A DNA stretch of 64,000 nt, from positions 1 through 64,000 of the forward strand of contig QANT01008831.1 in assembly GCA_003254885.1 (NCBI GenBank). Reading direction: 5' to 3'. Numbering within the stretch: position 1 is the first letter of the stretch; each line of letters starts with the position of its first letter. Made by a program: the position numbers and the translations under genes. Source of the DNA: Purshia tridentata. Its lineage: Eukaryota; Streptophyta; Magnoliopsida; Rosales; Rosaceae. A model generated the notes under the pieces. It was not told the DNA's origin, did no database searches, and saw only the letters and a program-made list of their open reading frames with translations. This document shows positions 24,019 to 35,958 of the stretch, one piece after another.

Positions 24019-25645
24019 TTCATTCATAACACTTACCTTAATTAATTACCACCTTAGTCAATGTCTCAATGAAGGAGATCCATCCCATGACATGTACTTG
24101 ATGTATTGGTGGTACTTGTCTAATTTTTTGATGATCACTACTTGCAGAGGCAGAGCAGAGTACTACCTGGACCAAAATTTAATTTCCAGATATAGCGTTT
24201 CATTGATTTCTTAGCAAGTTATTGATCTAATTGATTATATTTTTAATTGGTGCCGTCAAAATTACTCTCAATTTGTCACTTTAATTTCAACAAATGAAAT
24301 TGCTTTTATTCTACTTGCTAATTGTGCATGCATGTTCATTATGTTTTCCTCTAATTTTCAAACAAACTTTCTTGCAATCTCTATAGCCAATATATATATT
24401 TTCCGGATAGTCTTGCAAAAAACAATCTACAGTTGTGATATAAACTGATCAAGAGTGAATATTTGAAGAAATATTACTGTGGAAGGTTCTGGCTAGTCTG
24501 TCTTTTTATTGGTTTGAAGGTTAGATTTCAAAAGCGGATATGCAAAATTACAAAATGATCTTGAAACACCCACAATGCAAATAAGACTTGCATTTCTTTT
24601 TCTTTTTTCTTTTTTTCTTTTTTTGGGGTCATTGTAATCCCATTCTATGGAACCAGATCACCAACCCAACACAACTAACAACAATAAACATCCCCAAACA
24701 AAATAACAATGAAAAAAATTTAGTACATGTGAATCATGTACCGAGGAACTGAGCAAGTATACAAAATATTGCCATAAAGCAAATTAAGTAAAGCAACAAC
24801 ACATTTTATAAGTATAAAAGATGGGGCGTATCAGTTTGAAACAATTACTGTATCTGACTATCACATGCTATATATTTATATAAATATTGTGAAAGCGATA
24901 TGTGACAGTTGTGTACCAAGGTTACTCCACTGCTTAGCATAATATAAGATTTCATAAAATTTTTTATCAAATACCCGTGAATTTGATAAATTTTCTAAAA
25001 GTCATTAAAAATTATAATTGAATATCACCCTATTTTGTAGACTCTTCAAAAATCTAAATTGAATACACCTAGACTTCTTAATTTAAGGAAAGTCAACTAA
25101 ACTCCACCAAATTCTACATCTAATACACCCAAACAAGTAACATATGACATATGTGAATTGCTTAAAATCTTAATTAAATATCAAGACTTTTATAGATTTT
25201 AAAAAATCGTAATTGAATACCATTGATAGACTTTATAAAATTCCAAAAAAAAAAAAAAATTCCTTTGCTACAAATTCTCTTAAATAATTATTAAATACTC
25301 CTTTTAAGTTATGTTATCCTAAAATTAAATTTGGTGAAAATTAGTACCCAAAAATAAATAAAAAGAAGTTGGTGAAAAGTTGAGGGAGGATTGGATATGG
25401 CCTATGAGCAATTTCATGGGGAAATCTTCTGGACTTAAGGCCCATTTGTTTAGACTCATGAGAGGCCCAACAACGATGAAACTCTAAACCTAAGGCCCAA
25501 GCAAACGGAGAGAAGACAATCCCCAAATCACAGAAAAATTGAGCGCAACTCGCAAGCAGGAGGAGGAAACAAAACGACCTTCACTCTCAGACTCACAGAA
25601 TCAAACTCAAGGAGGACCAAAAATCAGAGGAAAGGACGCAAGGCA
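24019..25645. other. Intergenic between NAC and MIC10 genes
   Basis: AT-rich. The segment 24960-25250 has recurring ATTGAATAC/TAATTGAATA words and looks like a decayed repeat, without clear ends. The last 150 bases should hold the MIC10 promoter and leader. No gene recognised. Confidence 0.45.
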
Positions 25646-28600
25646 ATGGCAGAGAACAAAGCAATCATCCCACCGCAGTACGATGTTAACGCCAAATGGG
25701 ACGCGTGTCTCGATCTGACGGTCCGGCGCTTCGTCTACTCTTCCTTGGGTGGTGCCTTTGGCGGTCTGCTTTTGTTCAGTCAGTTCCCGTTCTCTCTCTT
25801 TTTTTTCTTTTTCTTTTTCCATTTCTGTTTAATTTCTTATCACTCTGTTTGGCTTGTGTGAAAATTGTGGAATAGTAGAAGATATACGAATTGTGCAAGA
25901 CTTGTAGAATCTGTTGGTTATGAAATTTGAGGAAATTTAGATATCATGAATTTAGGTTGAATGATTCGATAGGCAACATCATAACCCTCCTCTCTTAATC
26001 ACAAAAGAGCAGGCAATAATCTCACCCAATTAAAACACTTGCAACTTTAGTATGGAATGCGCAAATTATTTGGAAGCCACCAGATTAGTCCAATTGTATA
26101 AATCTAGCTAAGTTAGAGAGTTCATGCATTGCCTTCATAAAACTAGACACAGACTCTGATACCCGGTTTGCTGTTTGAATGGCAAGCCATTTTTTCTGGT
26201 GGTTTTTACACTTTTGATTCCAGGTTTTTTTGTTAAATCTCATAGTGATAGTAATTATTAATTCTTACAAGAGCACTTCCAAACAGGCCCTAAACGTGCT
26301 CCATTCAAAAGAATTTTCAAGCAAACCCTAAGTGATTGTAATTATTAATTCTTACATATGTAGCCTCTAACGAAGGCATGTTTAAGTGTGTGAGCAACTT
26401 TTGAAAAATTGGCTTTGGGTGTGGAATTTAAATGAATCTTTTTTTCTATTCTTTTGGACTAGGAGATGAATCATGAGAGTTTGTATTTATTTAAAAAGAA
26501 ACCAGTAATGGCTCTTATACTCCAGCGGTGAACAATAATAAATAAAATAATATTTGCACCTCTTTACTATGGTTATCAGTTTCAACTTGTATGGATAATT
26601 ATGCAGGATTAGGAAACTTATGAAGAAGTGAATGCCCCAGATGTCAGTAGCTAGCATTTTATATTCAGCAAAAAAAAGAAAGAATTGGTAGCATTGTTAA
26701 TTGCTATCAATTTCTAGCCTCTTTTAGCTTATTTATAGTAGTGGTGGCCATTGATGATGTAGTAAAGCACCTTACAACATGACACTTTGTTTTTATTATG
26801 CATGTTATGTTTGTTTACCCTATCTTTATTTTTTCATTTTTTTTGTTTTTGTAATATTTAGATTGTTATATTCTTTATGTTCATGATGGAATGCATGTGC
26901 CTTATGTATACTCAAATCTGTATAAGCATCTTTTGCATTACATTTCCCTTTTATTTCTGGAATCTTATTACAGTACTTTGATTAATTTGTCAAAAAGAAG
27001 GTTTGGATAGTATTATGACTTCACATTTTAGTCTCACTAAATTGGATTATTACCATCACTTAGGGAGGTCGGTTTTCATTAAAATGCAAACCTTAGCTTG
27101 AAGCTATACTTGAGTAGGTGGTCCATCATCCCCAATTACCTTTTTCTAGGATTTTGTTTAGTTTAGGTTGAGAATATTGGGAAGCTACCAAGCTGCTTAG
27201 CTCATTGCAAAATGATTTCCTTTTGCACAATTTTGAAAAACCACTGTAGAATCTGTAGATCAATGTCCAGTGATTTTTAATGAATTTGACAGAACTGGGT
27301 TATGTTTACCCTTCAATTCACCCTGCCTTATACCTGTTGGCAGGACATGACACTGGTAAGTTTATGCACACTAGACACTCCAAATTCATGGAAAATGCAC
27401 AAAACAGACTAATCCAACACATGGACATGTACTTGTAATGAACATTGGTACCAGAGTCCATGTGTCATAGCTTAAAATTTATAAAGAGCAGGGCTTTCAA
27501 AGGCATAAAATCATGAGTAACATTACTTTTTACAGTTTATTTCTTTTCTTTCTTTTTCCTGGATTATTGAAGTCATCGAAGGCTTTATATTATTATAAAC
27601 ATGAATCTATGCTTTTTCATTCATTCAAACTAAGAATATGCTTTAAATTTCCCAAAACTAGTAATCTTGAATTAATCATTGTATTTTGATGTCATACTAG
27701 GGAGTCCTGTGACTCGCTGGGCTTCTGTAGCTTTTGGTGCTGGATTGGGCATTGGATCTGCATACACAGAATGTTCTCGTTTATTTGAGGGATCTCCAGA
27801 AAAGTTGGGTTCTCCTGAGGTTACTGAGACTCCTTCTCCTAAGGTTACTGAGACTCCTGCTCCTCAGGTAGAGCTGATCTTTTCTAATTGTAAGTTGAAC
27901 ATGTTGTATATTAGGTTTAATTTGTGAAGAAATCTAATACTGGTAACTGTTTGAATATCAAATTCCAGGGCTAATTAGGGCTATATATGATTTCCTGGGG
28001 CAAGTTTGAATGTGTTGCCACTTAAAAGTATCATTTCTTTAGGAAATAATTTACTGATATAATGTTAACAGAAATGTAACCGTGAATTGGACCTTTTTAA
28101 TTTTCTAGTGGGTCTTGACAAATAAGTAATAATTGCATCTGATTTTGGAACTTCTGCTGAGAAACAGGTGATGATAAGTTGAAATGAAATTTTATTTCCA
28201 AAATAGTATGTGAATGGGAAGTAGAAGGGGTTAGCACATTGTTAAAAAAATGCAATTTGATGGCTTGAACCTAGGGTTTAAAATACTGGGAACCATGCAT
28301 TTTATTATTTTGAACCTAGGAATTGGTTTTTTGTGAGCAGCCTTTTTAATTTCTTTTTCTTAATTTTTTTTTAATTTCTGGGTTCAATGCCTCTGCTAGA
28401 GAACAAGCAGTAGCCCTTCATTATTTTAAATCCCTTCTCAACCTTGCCTAGTCTCGGACCCCGGACTTGAGATACATTCCATTGTACCTGAAGACACTGA
28501 AAGCAATATTATATACTTCATGAAGTCAAAAGTTGTTATTTTTCTTTTCTTTTTTATAAAAATAATTACTGAACCTTGGTTGAGAGGATTACAGTAATAA

Positions 28601-29049
28601 TGCATAATATCCATCAAAAGATAATTTTTGAATCTTCTATAACTTCTATAAGTCAGGGCAGATATAGGATTTTATGGAAACTGTTGATTTTGATGTAAGA
28701 AGCCATTGGAAATAGTGAATCTACAATTTAGCTGCCTGAATTGGTTTATTTTGATGGGTTGATTGATCCACACACTTGGTTTTAAATAATTTTTTGGCTT
28801 GTGACATAGTAAAGAACAATTTAGTTGCCAAGAAGAAACTCATTTTGTTTTTTTTTTTTTCCCCAATTTAGGCCAGTCCAGTGAATTCAGTGCATGATTG
28901 CATGGTTATTTAAGTAACTAACATATATTTCAGATCTTTTCTGTCTGCAAATAGTTTATAGGTTTTGCCCTCATGTACTTTATAATTAATTGTGCAGGGA
29001 AGTTATTTGATGTAGTTTTTCTTGTTGTTGCCAGGATGGACAGGATTGA
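25646..29049 (+). CDS. MIC10: MIC10 (DUF543) mitochondrial cristae-junction protein
   Basis: Exons 25646-25778 and 27701-27867 join in phase, followed by a short last exon 29035-29049 (DGQD and stop), giving 104 residues. MIC10 is a hairpin inner-membrane protein of the MICOS complex that oligomerises to bend membranes at cristae junctions. The two membrane segments, about residues 28-44 and 51-66, carry the family's glycine motifs: GGAFGG at 35-40 and GAGLGIG at 57-63. The positively charged RSPVTR turn between them is also typical. The C-terminal tail has a repeated VTETP(S/A)P unit. Intron 1 is 1.9 kb. The last exon is the least certain part: an acceptor near 28998 would give a different short end. 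Position beside patellins matches Arabidopsis At1g72170, from memory. Confidence 0.87.
25779..27700. other. MIC10 intron 1
   Basis: 1.9 kb intron with GT..AG ends. No inserted element with recognisable ends, and no nested gene seen. Confidence 0.6.
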
Positions 29050-30965
29050 GTTTATGCTAAGTTAACCCACAGTTTTAGGATTCAAATCAGAGTTATTCTT
29101 TTGAGACTGTTGGTTGCTTCTATGCCTGCAATGGCTTTGAATATTGTAGTACAAATATTGTTTTTGATTGATGAAGTTTTCACCTGATCTACTTCAGACT
29201 TCACCGAAATTTATTACCTTTTATTTTGTAACCCTGTCAGTGAGTCGAATGCAGTATGTAGAAGAAAAGGAAAAACAAAATAATTGCTTTTGTCACAGCC
29301 GTGGAACATCTCTAACTTCTCACCAAGGAATTTGGTGACTAAGCAAAAGGAAATTTATCAGAAATATGTATGAACCGCAGAGTCTATCTTGTTCATATGC
29401 CATCTGTGAGTTATACAATCTCAGTAAAAGTAGTTCTGCTGGGAAATGCTGGACAATTCATCTAGTATTACTGTGATGCTTTGTCCTTCGTTTACCAATT
29501 ACCAGTTGTGTTTTTACTTTTTGCCAGAAAGTGTCCTACATTTGACATAAAATCTGTTTTTCTCTGCTTTCACTTGGGCTTTTATTCATTCTGCTAGGTA
29601 AACTTTAGGAATGTGTGTTGAAAGTTTCAATGGTATCAAAATACAATAATACCCTTGGCCAAAAAAAAAACTTGGCAAAAAAGGAAAATACAATAATACC
29701 GTTATCCATAAAGTTTGAGGAAAATACATACATATCCTGGAGTGGAGAAAAGCATAATGTATATGGAATTATTCGTACATAAAAATATTGATATTGGTAA
29801 ACACTTGAGAGAAACGATGGAAGTTATAGAAAAAATATGGATGTCCATGGAAATTCCAAGGGTATGAAAACTGAATGTTAATAAAATATTGATATTGGTA
29901 AGAACTTTAGACAAGTGATGGATACATTCAGCCTTTGAATTAAAGACAATAGTTGAAATCAATAAACATTGAAATGAAGTTAACTCTTGGATGACTTTTC
30001 TCTTACTTACTCTTTTGATTAGAAAAAAAAAAAAAATTACAAGGTTGAAAATGAATATCATCCGTATTGACATAATAGTTTTAAAATGAAATTCATATCA
30101 AGAGAAGATGAAGATGAGTAATTGTTTTTTTATTAAAAAGTCCAGCATGATCAAATAGATACAAGTATGAAAGTGCCATTCACCTTGATTGACAAACTTA
30201 ATTTAAGTTTACATATATTTGGCTAGTCAGTGATAAACTAGAGCGCATACAATTGTGTAGTCAAAAAAGCTACAATAATATATAACATTGACTAGTCTTA
30301 TCTAGTACCTAACCAGAAATTTTATGATGTTTTAAGTAGAAGTCAAATAAGAAAGATAAGATTAAGTCTATCTGGTCCAAAAGTTAAGTTGTAGGACAAA
30401 AAGGCTACCAACCAAGCGCTCTGTGGTTCTTGCTGTGCGCTTGACAGTTGCAATTGCAACTTTGCTTATGCGTCTTCATCCCTAAATGTACAATTTAAAA
30501 CATGTATGTACGATTTATAAAGATGCATTTGCAACTTAAAATTTGTAAGACTCGAGACAAGCTATTGAGCACTCAGTTTGCAGTCGCCTTGGCATCCTAC
30601 CGAGCACTCGATAGCTTGTTTATGGCCTCAAGGCCCGCACATATGAATAAATTGGGCTTTAACTTAATTTTTTATTTGGTTGTATTTCCACTTAATAATA
30701 TTTTAAAAACTGTGCTTAGCAAATAATTTATTTAATTTTTTATTTTATAAATTTTCAAACAAAGTTGAAGACTAATGATAAATTAAGATAATGCGCGAAA
30801 GTCTTCCTTGCTTCATCATTAAAGATTATTCTTAGTTTTCAACAAAGAAAACAACAAGAAATGAAAAAGAGTGACTGAAACTCCCACCCTTATGCAGTTT
30901 TGCTTCATCATGTCTCTGAAAGCTGAAACAGAACTCATTCCTTAACCATTTCAATTTTTATAGTT
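29050..30965. other. Intergenic, MIC10 3' flank to lectin kinase promoter
   Basis: AT-rich. A short duplicated block with AATATTGATATTGGTAA occurs near 29786 and 29886. Words such as GAGCACTCG recur near 30570 and 30603. No gene or complete transposon recognised. Confidence 0.45.
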
Positions 30966-33464
30966 ATGGACGGCTCCTTGTGTACATTGCTCTTGTCTTT
31001 GTTCACCTTCATGTTATGCTATGCTCTCCTCCCATTTCTCGCTGTCGCAGGTTCTATCCCTATTCACTCCATCTTTCCAAACTTCACAGCCACACATGTC
31101 CACTTCATTGACAATTCTGGCGCTTTCTTGGCCTCCATTAATGGCACTTTCAGAGCCTCTATCACTTCCCAATCAGTAACAAACTCGGCTTTCTACTTCT
31201 CTGTCATCCATGAGGCCTCTAACACCGTCATCTGGGTGGCCAACCGCGACATCCCCATTTCATATTCTGCCCAGGTCTTGCTCACCATCCATGGCCTTAG
31301 CATCACTGATGAATCAAATAAAGTTCTTTGGTCCACACCCCCGTTGAACTCTGAGGTTGTTGCTCTCCAGCTCTTAGAAACCGGGAACCTTGTCTTGATT
31401 GATGCTCAAAATGTCTCTCTCTGGGAGAGTTTTGATTATCCAACAGATACCTTGGTCATAGGACAAAGATTGTATATAGGTAAATCATTGGATAGTTCTG
31501 TTGCAGACAATAACTTATCCATGGGTGATTATAGGCTTGCAGTTACCAGTGAGGATATGGTGCTGCAATGGAAGGACCAAACGTATTGGAAACTATCCTT
31601 GGACACCATAGCCTACAAGAACTCTAATACACCAGTGTCCTTTATGGCAATCAATAGTACTGGTTTGTATCTGTTTGGAGATGATATGAAAATTGCTTTT
31701 CAAGTTTTCTTGGAACACTCAGATTTGAAGATGGCCAAGTTGGGATCTGATGGGGTTTTCAGCATCAACAGCTTCATAGACAACAATTGGGTGCAGGAAT
31801 TTGTAGAGCCAGTTGATATTTGTCAACGTCCATTCGCTTGTGGAAAATTGGGATTCTGCAAGGATCAGACTTGTGCATGCCCTGCAGGTTTTTCTTATAA
31901 TGCTCAGAAGAACAGTGGTGATTGTATGCCGGTAGAAGACACAATCTCTTTGCCTTCTGCTTGTAATGCAAGTGGTAATGCCAGTGAGTTCAATTCCTCA
32001 ACTCTTTATTTAAAACTGGAAATGGGCATGGACTATTTTTCGAATCATTTCACGGAGCCTGTGAAAAATGGTGTGAATTTATCACTATGTCAAGGTCTAT
32101 GCTCACAAAATTGTTCTTGCCTGGGAATTTTCCATAAACTTTCTTCTGGTTCTTGTTATTTTCTTGAATACAATTTGGGTTCCATTATGTCAAGCTATGA
32201 GGTAGACCTGTCAGGCTACATAAAGGCTTTCGTAACTTCGTCTGAAGTCCCTACCAGGAATAAGAAACATAGTTTTCCAACATCAGGTTTGGTGGTGATA
32301 ATAACTATTTCAGGGTTCTTCCTGTTAGCCACCGTAGCGGTCCTGACAATTATAATGTTGAGAAAGAAAAGGACTCCTAGAGTACATTTAGGTCATCGGG
32401 ATTCATCTTCATCAGCAGAGTTTGAGATAACCTCTATCCCAGGTTTGCCTGTTAGATTTGGTTATGAAGAGCTTCTGGCTGCAACTGAAAATTTTAAGAC
32501 CCAAATTGGCAGTGGTGCCTTTGGTACTGTATATTTAGGCACTATACCAGACAACACTGTAGTGGCAGTGAAGAAGATCACTAACTTGGGAGGCCGAGGG
32601 AAGAAGGAATTTTGCACTGAGATTGCAGCAATTGGAAGCATCCACCATGTTAATCTGGTTAAGTTGATAGGTTTCTGCGTGCAGGGAAGGCAGTGCTTTC
32701 TGGTTTACAAATATATGAACAGAGGTTCATTGGAGCGCGTTCTTTTTGGCAATGACACTGTTTTAGAATGGCAAAAGCGATATGAAATAGCACTTGGAAT
32801 GGCAAGAGGGCTTGCTTACTTGCACAGTGGATGTCAACACAAGATCATCCACTGTGACATCAAGCCAGAGAACATTCTTTTGCATGATAATATGCAAGTT
32901 AAAATTTCAGATTTTGGGGTTGCCAAACTGGTAAGCCATGAAAAATCCAAACTATTGACAACATTGAGAGGAACCCGGGGCTACCTTGCACCCGAATGGC
33001 TTACTAGCTATGGCATCACTGACAAAACTGATGTATACAGCTATGGGATGGTGTTACTGGAACTCATCAGGGGAAGAAGAAATTTATTGTTACAGAGCAG
33101 TTGCCTCACTGAAAACGATGGAAGTGAAGGAAATGGACCCTCCTTCTCTTCCACCAGTACGGAACTCCGAATGGTATATTTCCCTCTACATGCACTAGAA
33201 ATGCATAAGCAAAGGAGGTATATAGAACTGGCAGACGCGAGGCTAGAGGGTGGCATGAAGATTGAGGAGGTTGAGAAGCTAGTGAGGATAGCCTTGTGTT
33301 GTGTACATGTAGTGCCAACACTAAGGCCATCAATGACTAATGTGGTTGCTATGTTGGAAGGTAGATTACCTATAGGAGAGCCTAGGATTGAGGCACTGCA
33401 ATTCTTGCGGTCCTTTGGTGGGAAATTTACTGAGGCATCCAGAAGGCTTACAACGATGGGGTAA
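30966..33464 (+). CDS. G-type lectin S-receptor-like serine/threonine kinase
   Basis: Intronless, 832 residues, a plasma-membrane receptor kinase. A hydrophobic signal peptide covers about 1-29. The extracellular part has a B-lectin domain (NTVIWVANRD, LLETGNLVL, LWESFDYPTDTL) to about 170. An EGF-like cysteine cluster follows near 290-320 (CQRPFACGKLGFC, CACPAG), then a PAN/apple-like cysteine region to about 420. One membrane helix lies at about 442-464, followed by basic RKKR. The kinase domain starts near 500, with the glycine loop GSGAFG at 515-520, lysine 536 in VAVKK, the catalytic loop HCDIKPEN with D631, and DFG at 649-651. Cysteine precedes the catalytic Asp, so it is a non-RD kinase, a class often tied to immune receptors. 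All catalytic residues are present. Ligand unknown. It resembles the SD2-5 / At5g35370 group. Confidence 0.92.
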   Translation: MDGSLCTLLLSLFTFMLCYALLPFLAVAGSIPIHSIFPNFTATHVHFIDNSGAFLASINGTFRASITSQSVTNSAFYFSVIHEASNTVIWVANRDIPISYSAQVLLTIHGLSITDESNKVLWSTPPLNSEVVALQLLETGNLVLIDAQNVSLWESFDYPTDTLVIGQRLYIGKSLDSSVADNNLSMGDYRLAVTSEDMVLQWKDQTYWKLSLDTIAYKNSNTPVSFMAINSTGLYLFGDDMKIAFQVFLEHSDLKMAKLGSDGVFSINSFIDNNWVQEFVEPVDICQRPFACGKLGFCKDQTCACPAGFSYNAQKNSGDCMPVEDTISLPSACNASGNASEFNSSTLYLKLEMGMDYFSNHFTEPVKNGVNLSLCQGLCSQNCSCLGIFHKLSSGSCYFLEYNLGSIMSSYEVDLSGYIKAFVTSSEVPTRNKKHSFPTSGLVVIITISGFFLLATVAVLTIIMLRKKRTPRVHLGHRDSSSSAEFEITSIPGLPVRFGYEELLAATENFKTQIGSGAFGTVYLGTIPDNTVVAVKKITNLGGRGKKEFCTEIAAIGSIHHVNLVKLIGFCVQGRQCFLVYKYMNRGSLERVLFGNDTVLEWQKRYEIALGMARGLAYLHSGCQHKIIHCDIKPENILLHDNMQVKISDFGVAKLVSHEKSKLLTTLRGTRGYLAPEWLTSYGITDKTDVYSYGMVLLELIRGRRNLLLQSSCLTENDGSEGNGPSFSSTSTELRMVYFPLHALEMHKQRRYIELADARLEGGMKIEEVEKLVRIALCCVHVVPTLRPSMTNVVAMLEGRLPIGEPRIEALQFLRSFGGKFTEASRRLTTMG

Positions 33465-33886
33465 GCAGAATAAGTAGTAGTTCTTAGTTGACCATTTTTA
33501 TAAACAGTGATTATAGACAGTAGCAAGACATTTTTATTCACAAATAGTTCTTCTAGATCAAAATTTAGCATTGATTATACGATGTAAAAACAATATCACC
33601 AACAAAAACTGTCGTAGAGACCTTATAAACTATATTTGACCACTACGAATTTAATCTACAACAAAGATAACAATAAAGTTCATGACTAGCATTTTACAGT
33701 TTATTAGACAGATAAAATATCCTAGCCCAAGAAGCATATTTGAACTCTAGTAACATGCCAATGAGGCTTTACCATCAAAGCTAAGTGGAATTTTGGGACC
33801 AAATTATAATTGGTGACCTTCAATCACCAGCCACAACTCTTATCGACTTTCATTTCTATGATCAATACACACGAGTTTTATGAAAT
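33465..33886. other. Convergent 3' flanks of lectin kinase and hydrolase
   Basis: The two genes end towards each other over 422 bases. This must contain both 3' untranslated regions; nothing else recognised. Confidence 0.6.
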
Positions 33887-35958
33887 CTAACAGTTATTTG
33901 CATGCAAGCCATCATACAGCCAATTCCTCATCATCATGAAAGCCTTCTCTGCATCTTCATCTTCTTCAAAAGACTGAGGTCGGTGGGCAAAGCCATGACC
34001 TCTTCCCTTGAAAATCACCAACCTAGACCCCCTACCAATGCTTTTCTCGATATTCTCTAGGACATTGACAGGACAGAGTGGGTCATTGTCCCCTGAAATA
34101 AACAATACAGGAACCTTGATATTAGAGGCTACAGATGGGTCAAACCTTGTTCCATAAAAGGAGACCCCAATGCCAAAATAAGCACCCTGGTCTAGGGCTA
34201 GCACTTCAATCATTTTGCCACCTCCAAAGCAAAATCCTATCAAGCCGAGCTTCTTTGAGATTCCTGCAGCCACAAATTCATCAACCATCCATTTTGCAGA
34301 TGTGGCAATGTCCTTTGCAACTCTGTTAGGTTCTTGTTTTGCAATCCATTTTTCAAACAAGATCTTTGGTCGGTCCTTTGTCCATGGATCCCCACGAAAT
34401 AGGTCTGGAAGCAAAACACTGCAGTTTTGTTTTAAGAAGCACAATAAAATTATATAGAGTTGAGAAAGCTCTTTAAAGAATGATTTCTCTAAAGAACTAC
34501 TAATGACATCTCTAACAAGAAAACCAACGTTTCCGTTGGTGTTAGCAAAAGTGCTTGAATTGTATAAAACTGATCAGTCACTAGTCGTAGTTCAAGATTA
34601 AGCAACATACTTGTAACCATTGCATGCAATACGGTATGCAAACTCTCTTGTGGATGAATCTTCAAACCCAAAGATATCAGACAAGAGTAGTATCCCAGTT
34701 CCATTATTATTTTTCACTGCCTTGAAGAGATAAGCATTGATGTTATCAACACCATCGCCAACTGAAAGTTCTACTCCTCTGACTAGCTCACATGTCTCGT
34801 CATTTATGTCGTCTTCCACTTTGAGTAGGCTAAAAGTAACTTTTCTGCCTATATTCTCTCTAGCTGACCTCTGACGGCTTAAATTGCATACTCTCTGAAC
34901 ATAAACTGAGCTTTACAGTCAAGGTAGTACTTCTTTATAGAACACAGCAAATAAAAAGTTCAAGTTAATGAATCAAGGATAACAACAGTTGGACATTCAT
35001 CACAAGTAAAATTCTCATTGTTTGCTAGGGTAAATTATATGGAAGCAATGGAATTTATCAATATGATCAATCCAATTATTAGATATATGTACAAGATATT
35101 AATGATGCTGACACAGACTTCTCTCATCTTTATATTTAATGTGATTTCTCTATGTGATTAAGGGAAGCTAGGTACACTATAGAAAACTCCTGACAACCCA
35201 GATATGCAATGAAATGAGAGTATGAGAGGAAGGAATTAGTCTTTCTTAATCAAATGTAAATAGTACGAAAACGCATGCTATGGAGTAAAATCTTGTGCAG
35301 TTGAACTTGAATTAGAGTTTTATGTGTAATGTAATTTCCATGATTTTCTGGAAGTGGTGACAGTCGCGAATCGTGATGGCTGTGCTTGATAAATAGCATA
35401 ATAGAAACATAGAGGCAAAGGAAGTGTACTCAGGTATGAGACTTAGACAATTTTAATTAGCTTTCACCAAAGAAAAAAAAAACACACACACATGTGTATG
35501 CCAACTTTTGGTCTGCTCATCCAATTTGGTAATGGGTTAAGTTCATGTCACCATTACTGGACCAAAGCTAGCTAACAGGGTCTGTCATCAAATGTACATT
35601 TAATAAACGCAAAGGATTGGCACAAAAATGGAGAGGGAATCAGAAGAGCGTTATGTTAAAGATAACTAGCAAACTGGTCAAGGTAAAAAATACACCATGC
35701 TTAAACATAACTACACCATTTCTTTCTTTGTTCTCAAAATTTTATTGGAATCAGAAGCACAATTTGGCATAGAAGCATAAGAGCCTTCAAATAAAAATAA
35801 AGTATTTGTAAAACGAGAAAAGAAAAAGAACTTACTGAGGAGGTGTGCAGAGGAGAAGCAAAAGTTGAGAGGAAACCGAAGTGGTGATGGGTTGGGTTTC
35901 TGATAAAGAGGTTAGGGGAGATTATGGAAGCAGAAGATAGTGAGTATAACCCCATCAT
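33887..35958 (-). CDS. Dienelactone hydrolase family protein, organelle-targeted
   Basis: Minus-strand exons 35958-35836, 34894-34611 and 34418-33887 join in phase to 312 residues. It is an alpha/beta-hydrolase of the carboxymethylenebutenolidase type, which hydrolyses lactones or esters; the plant substrate is unknown. The family triad is visible: nucleophile C199 in GFCFGGG, D248 in GDNDPLCP and H277 in GRGHGFAHRP. The core starts near 95 (CELVRGVELSVGDG) and includes LSDIFGFEDSSTREFAYR and LLPDLFRGDPW. The first 80 or so residues are rich in Ser, His and Arg and poor in acidic residues, which suggests a chloroplast or mitochondrial transit peptide. The start is the first ATG of the exon 1 frame (MMGLYSLSS). 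Close to Arabidopsis At2g32520/At1g35420 type proteins, from memory. Confidence 0.88.
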
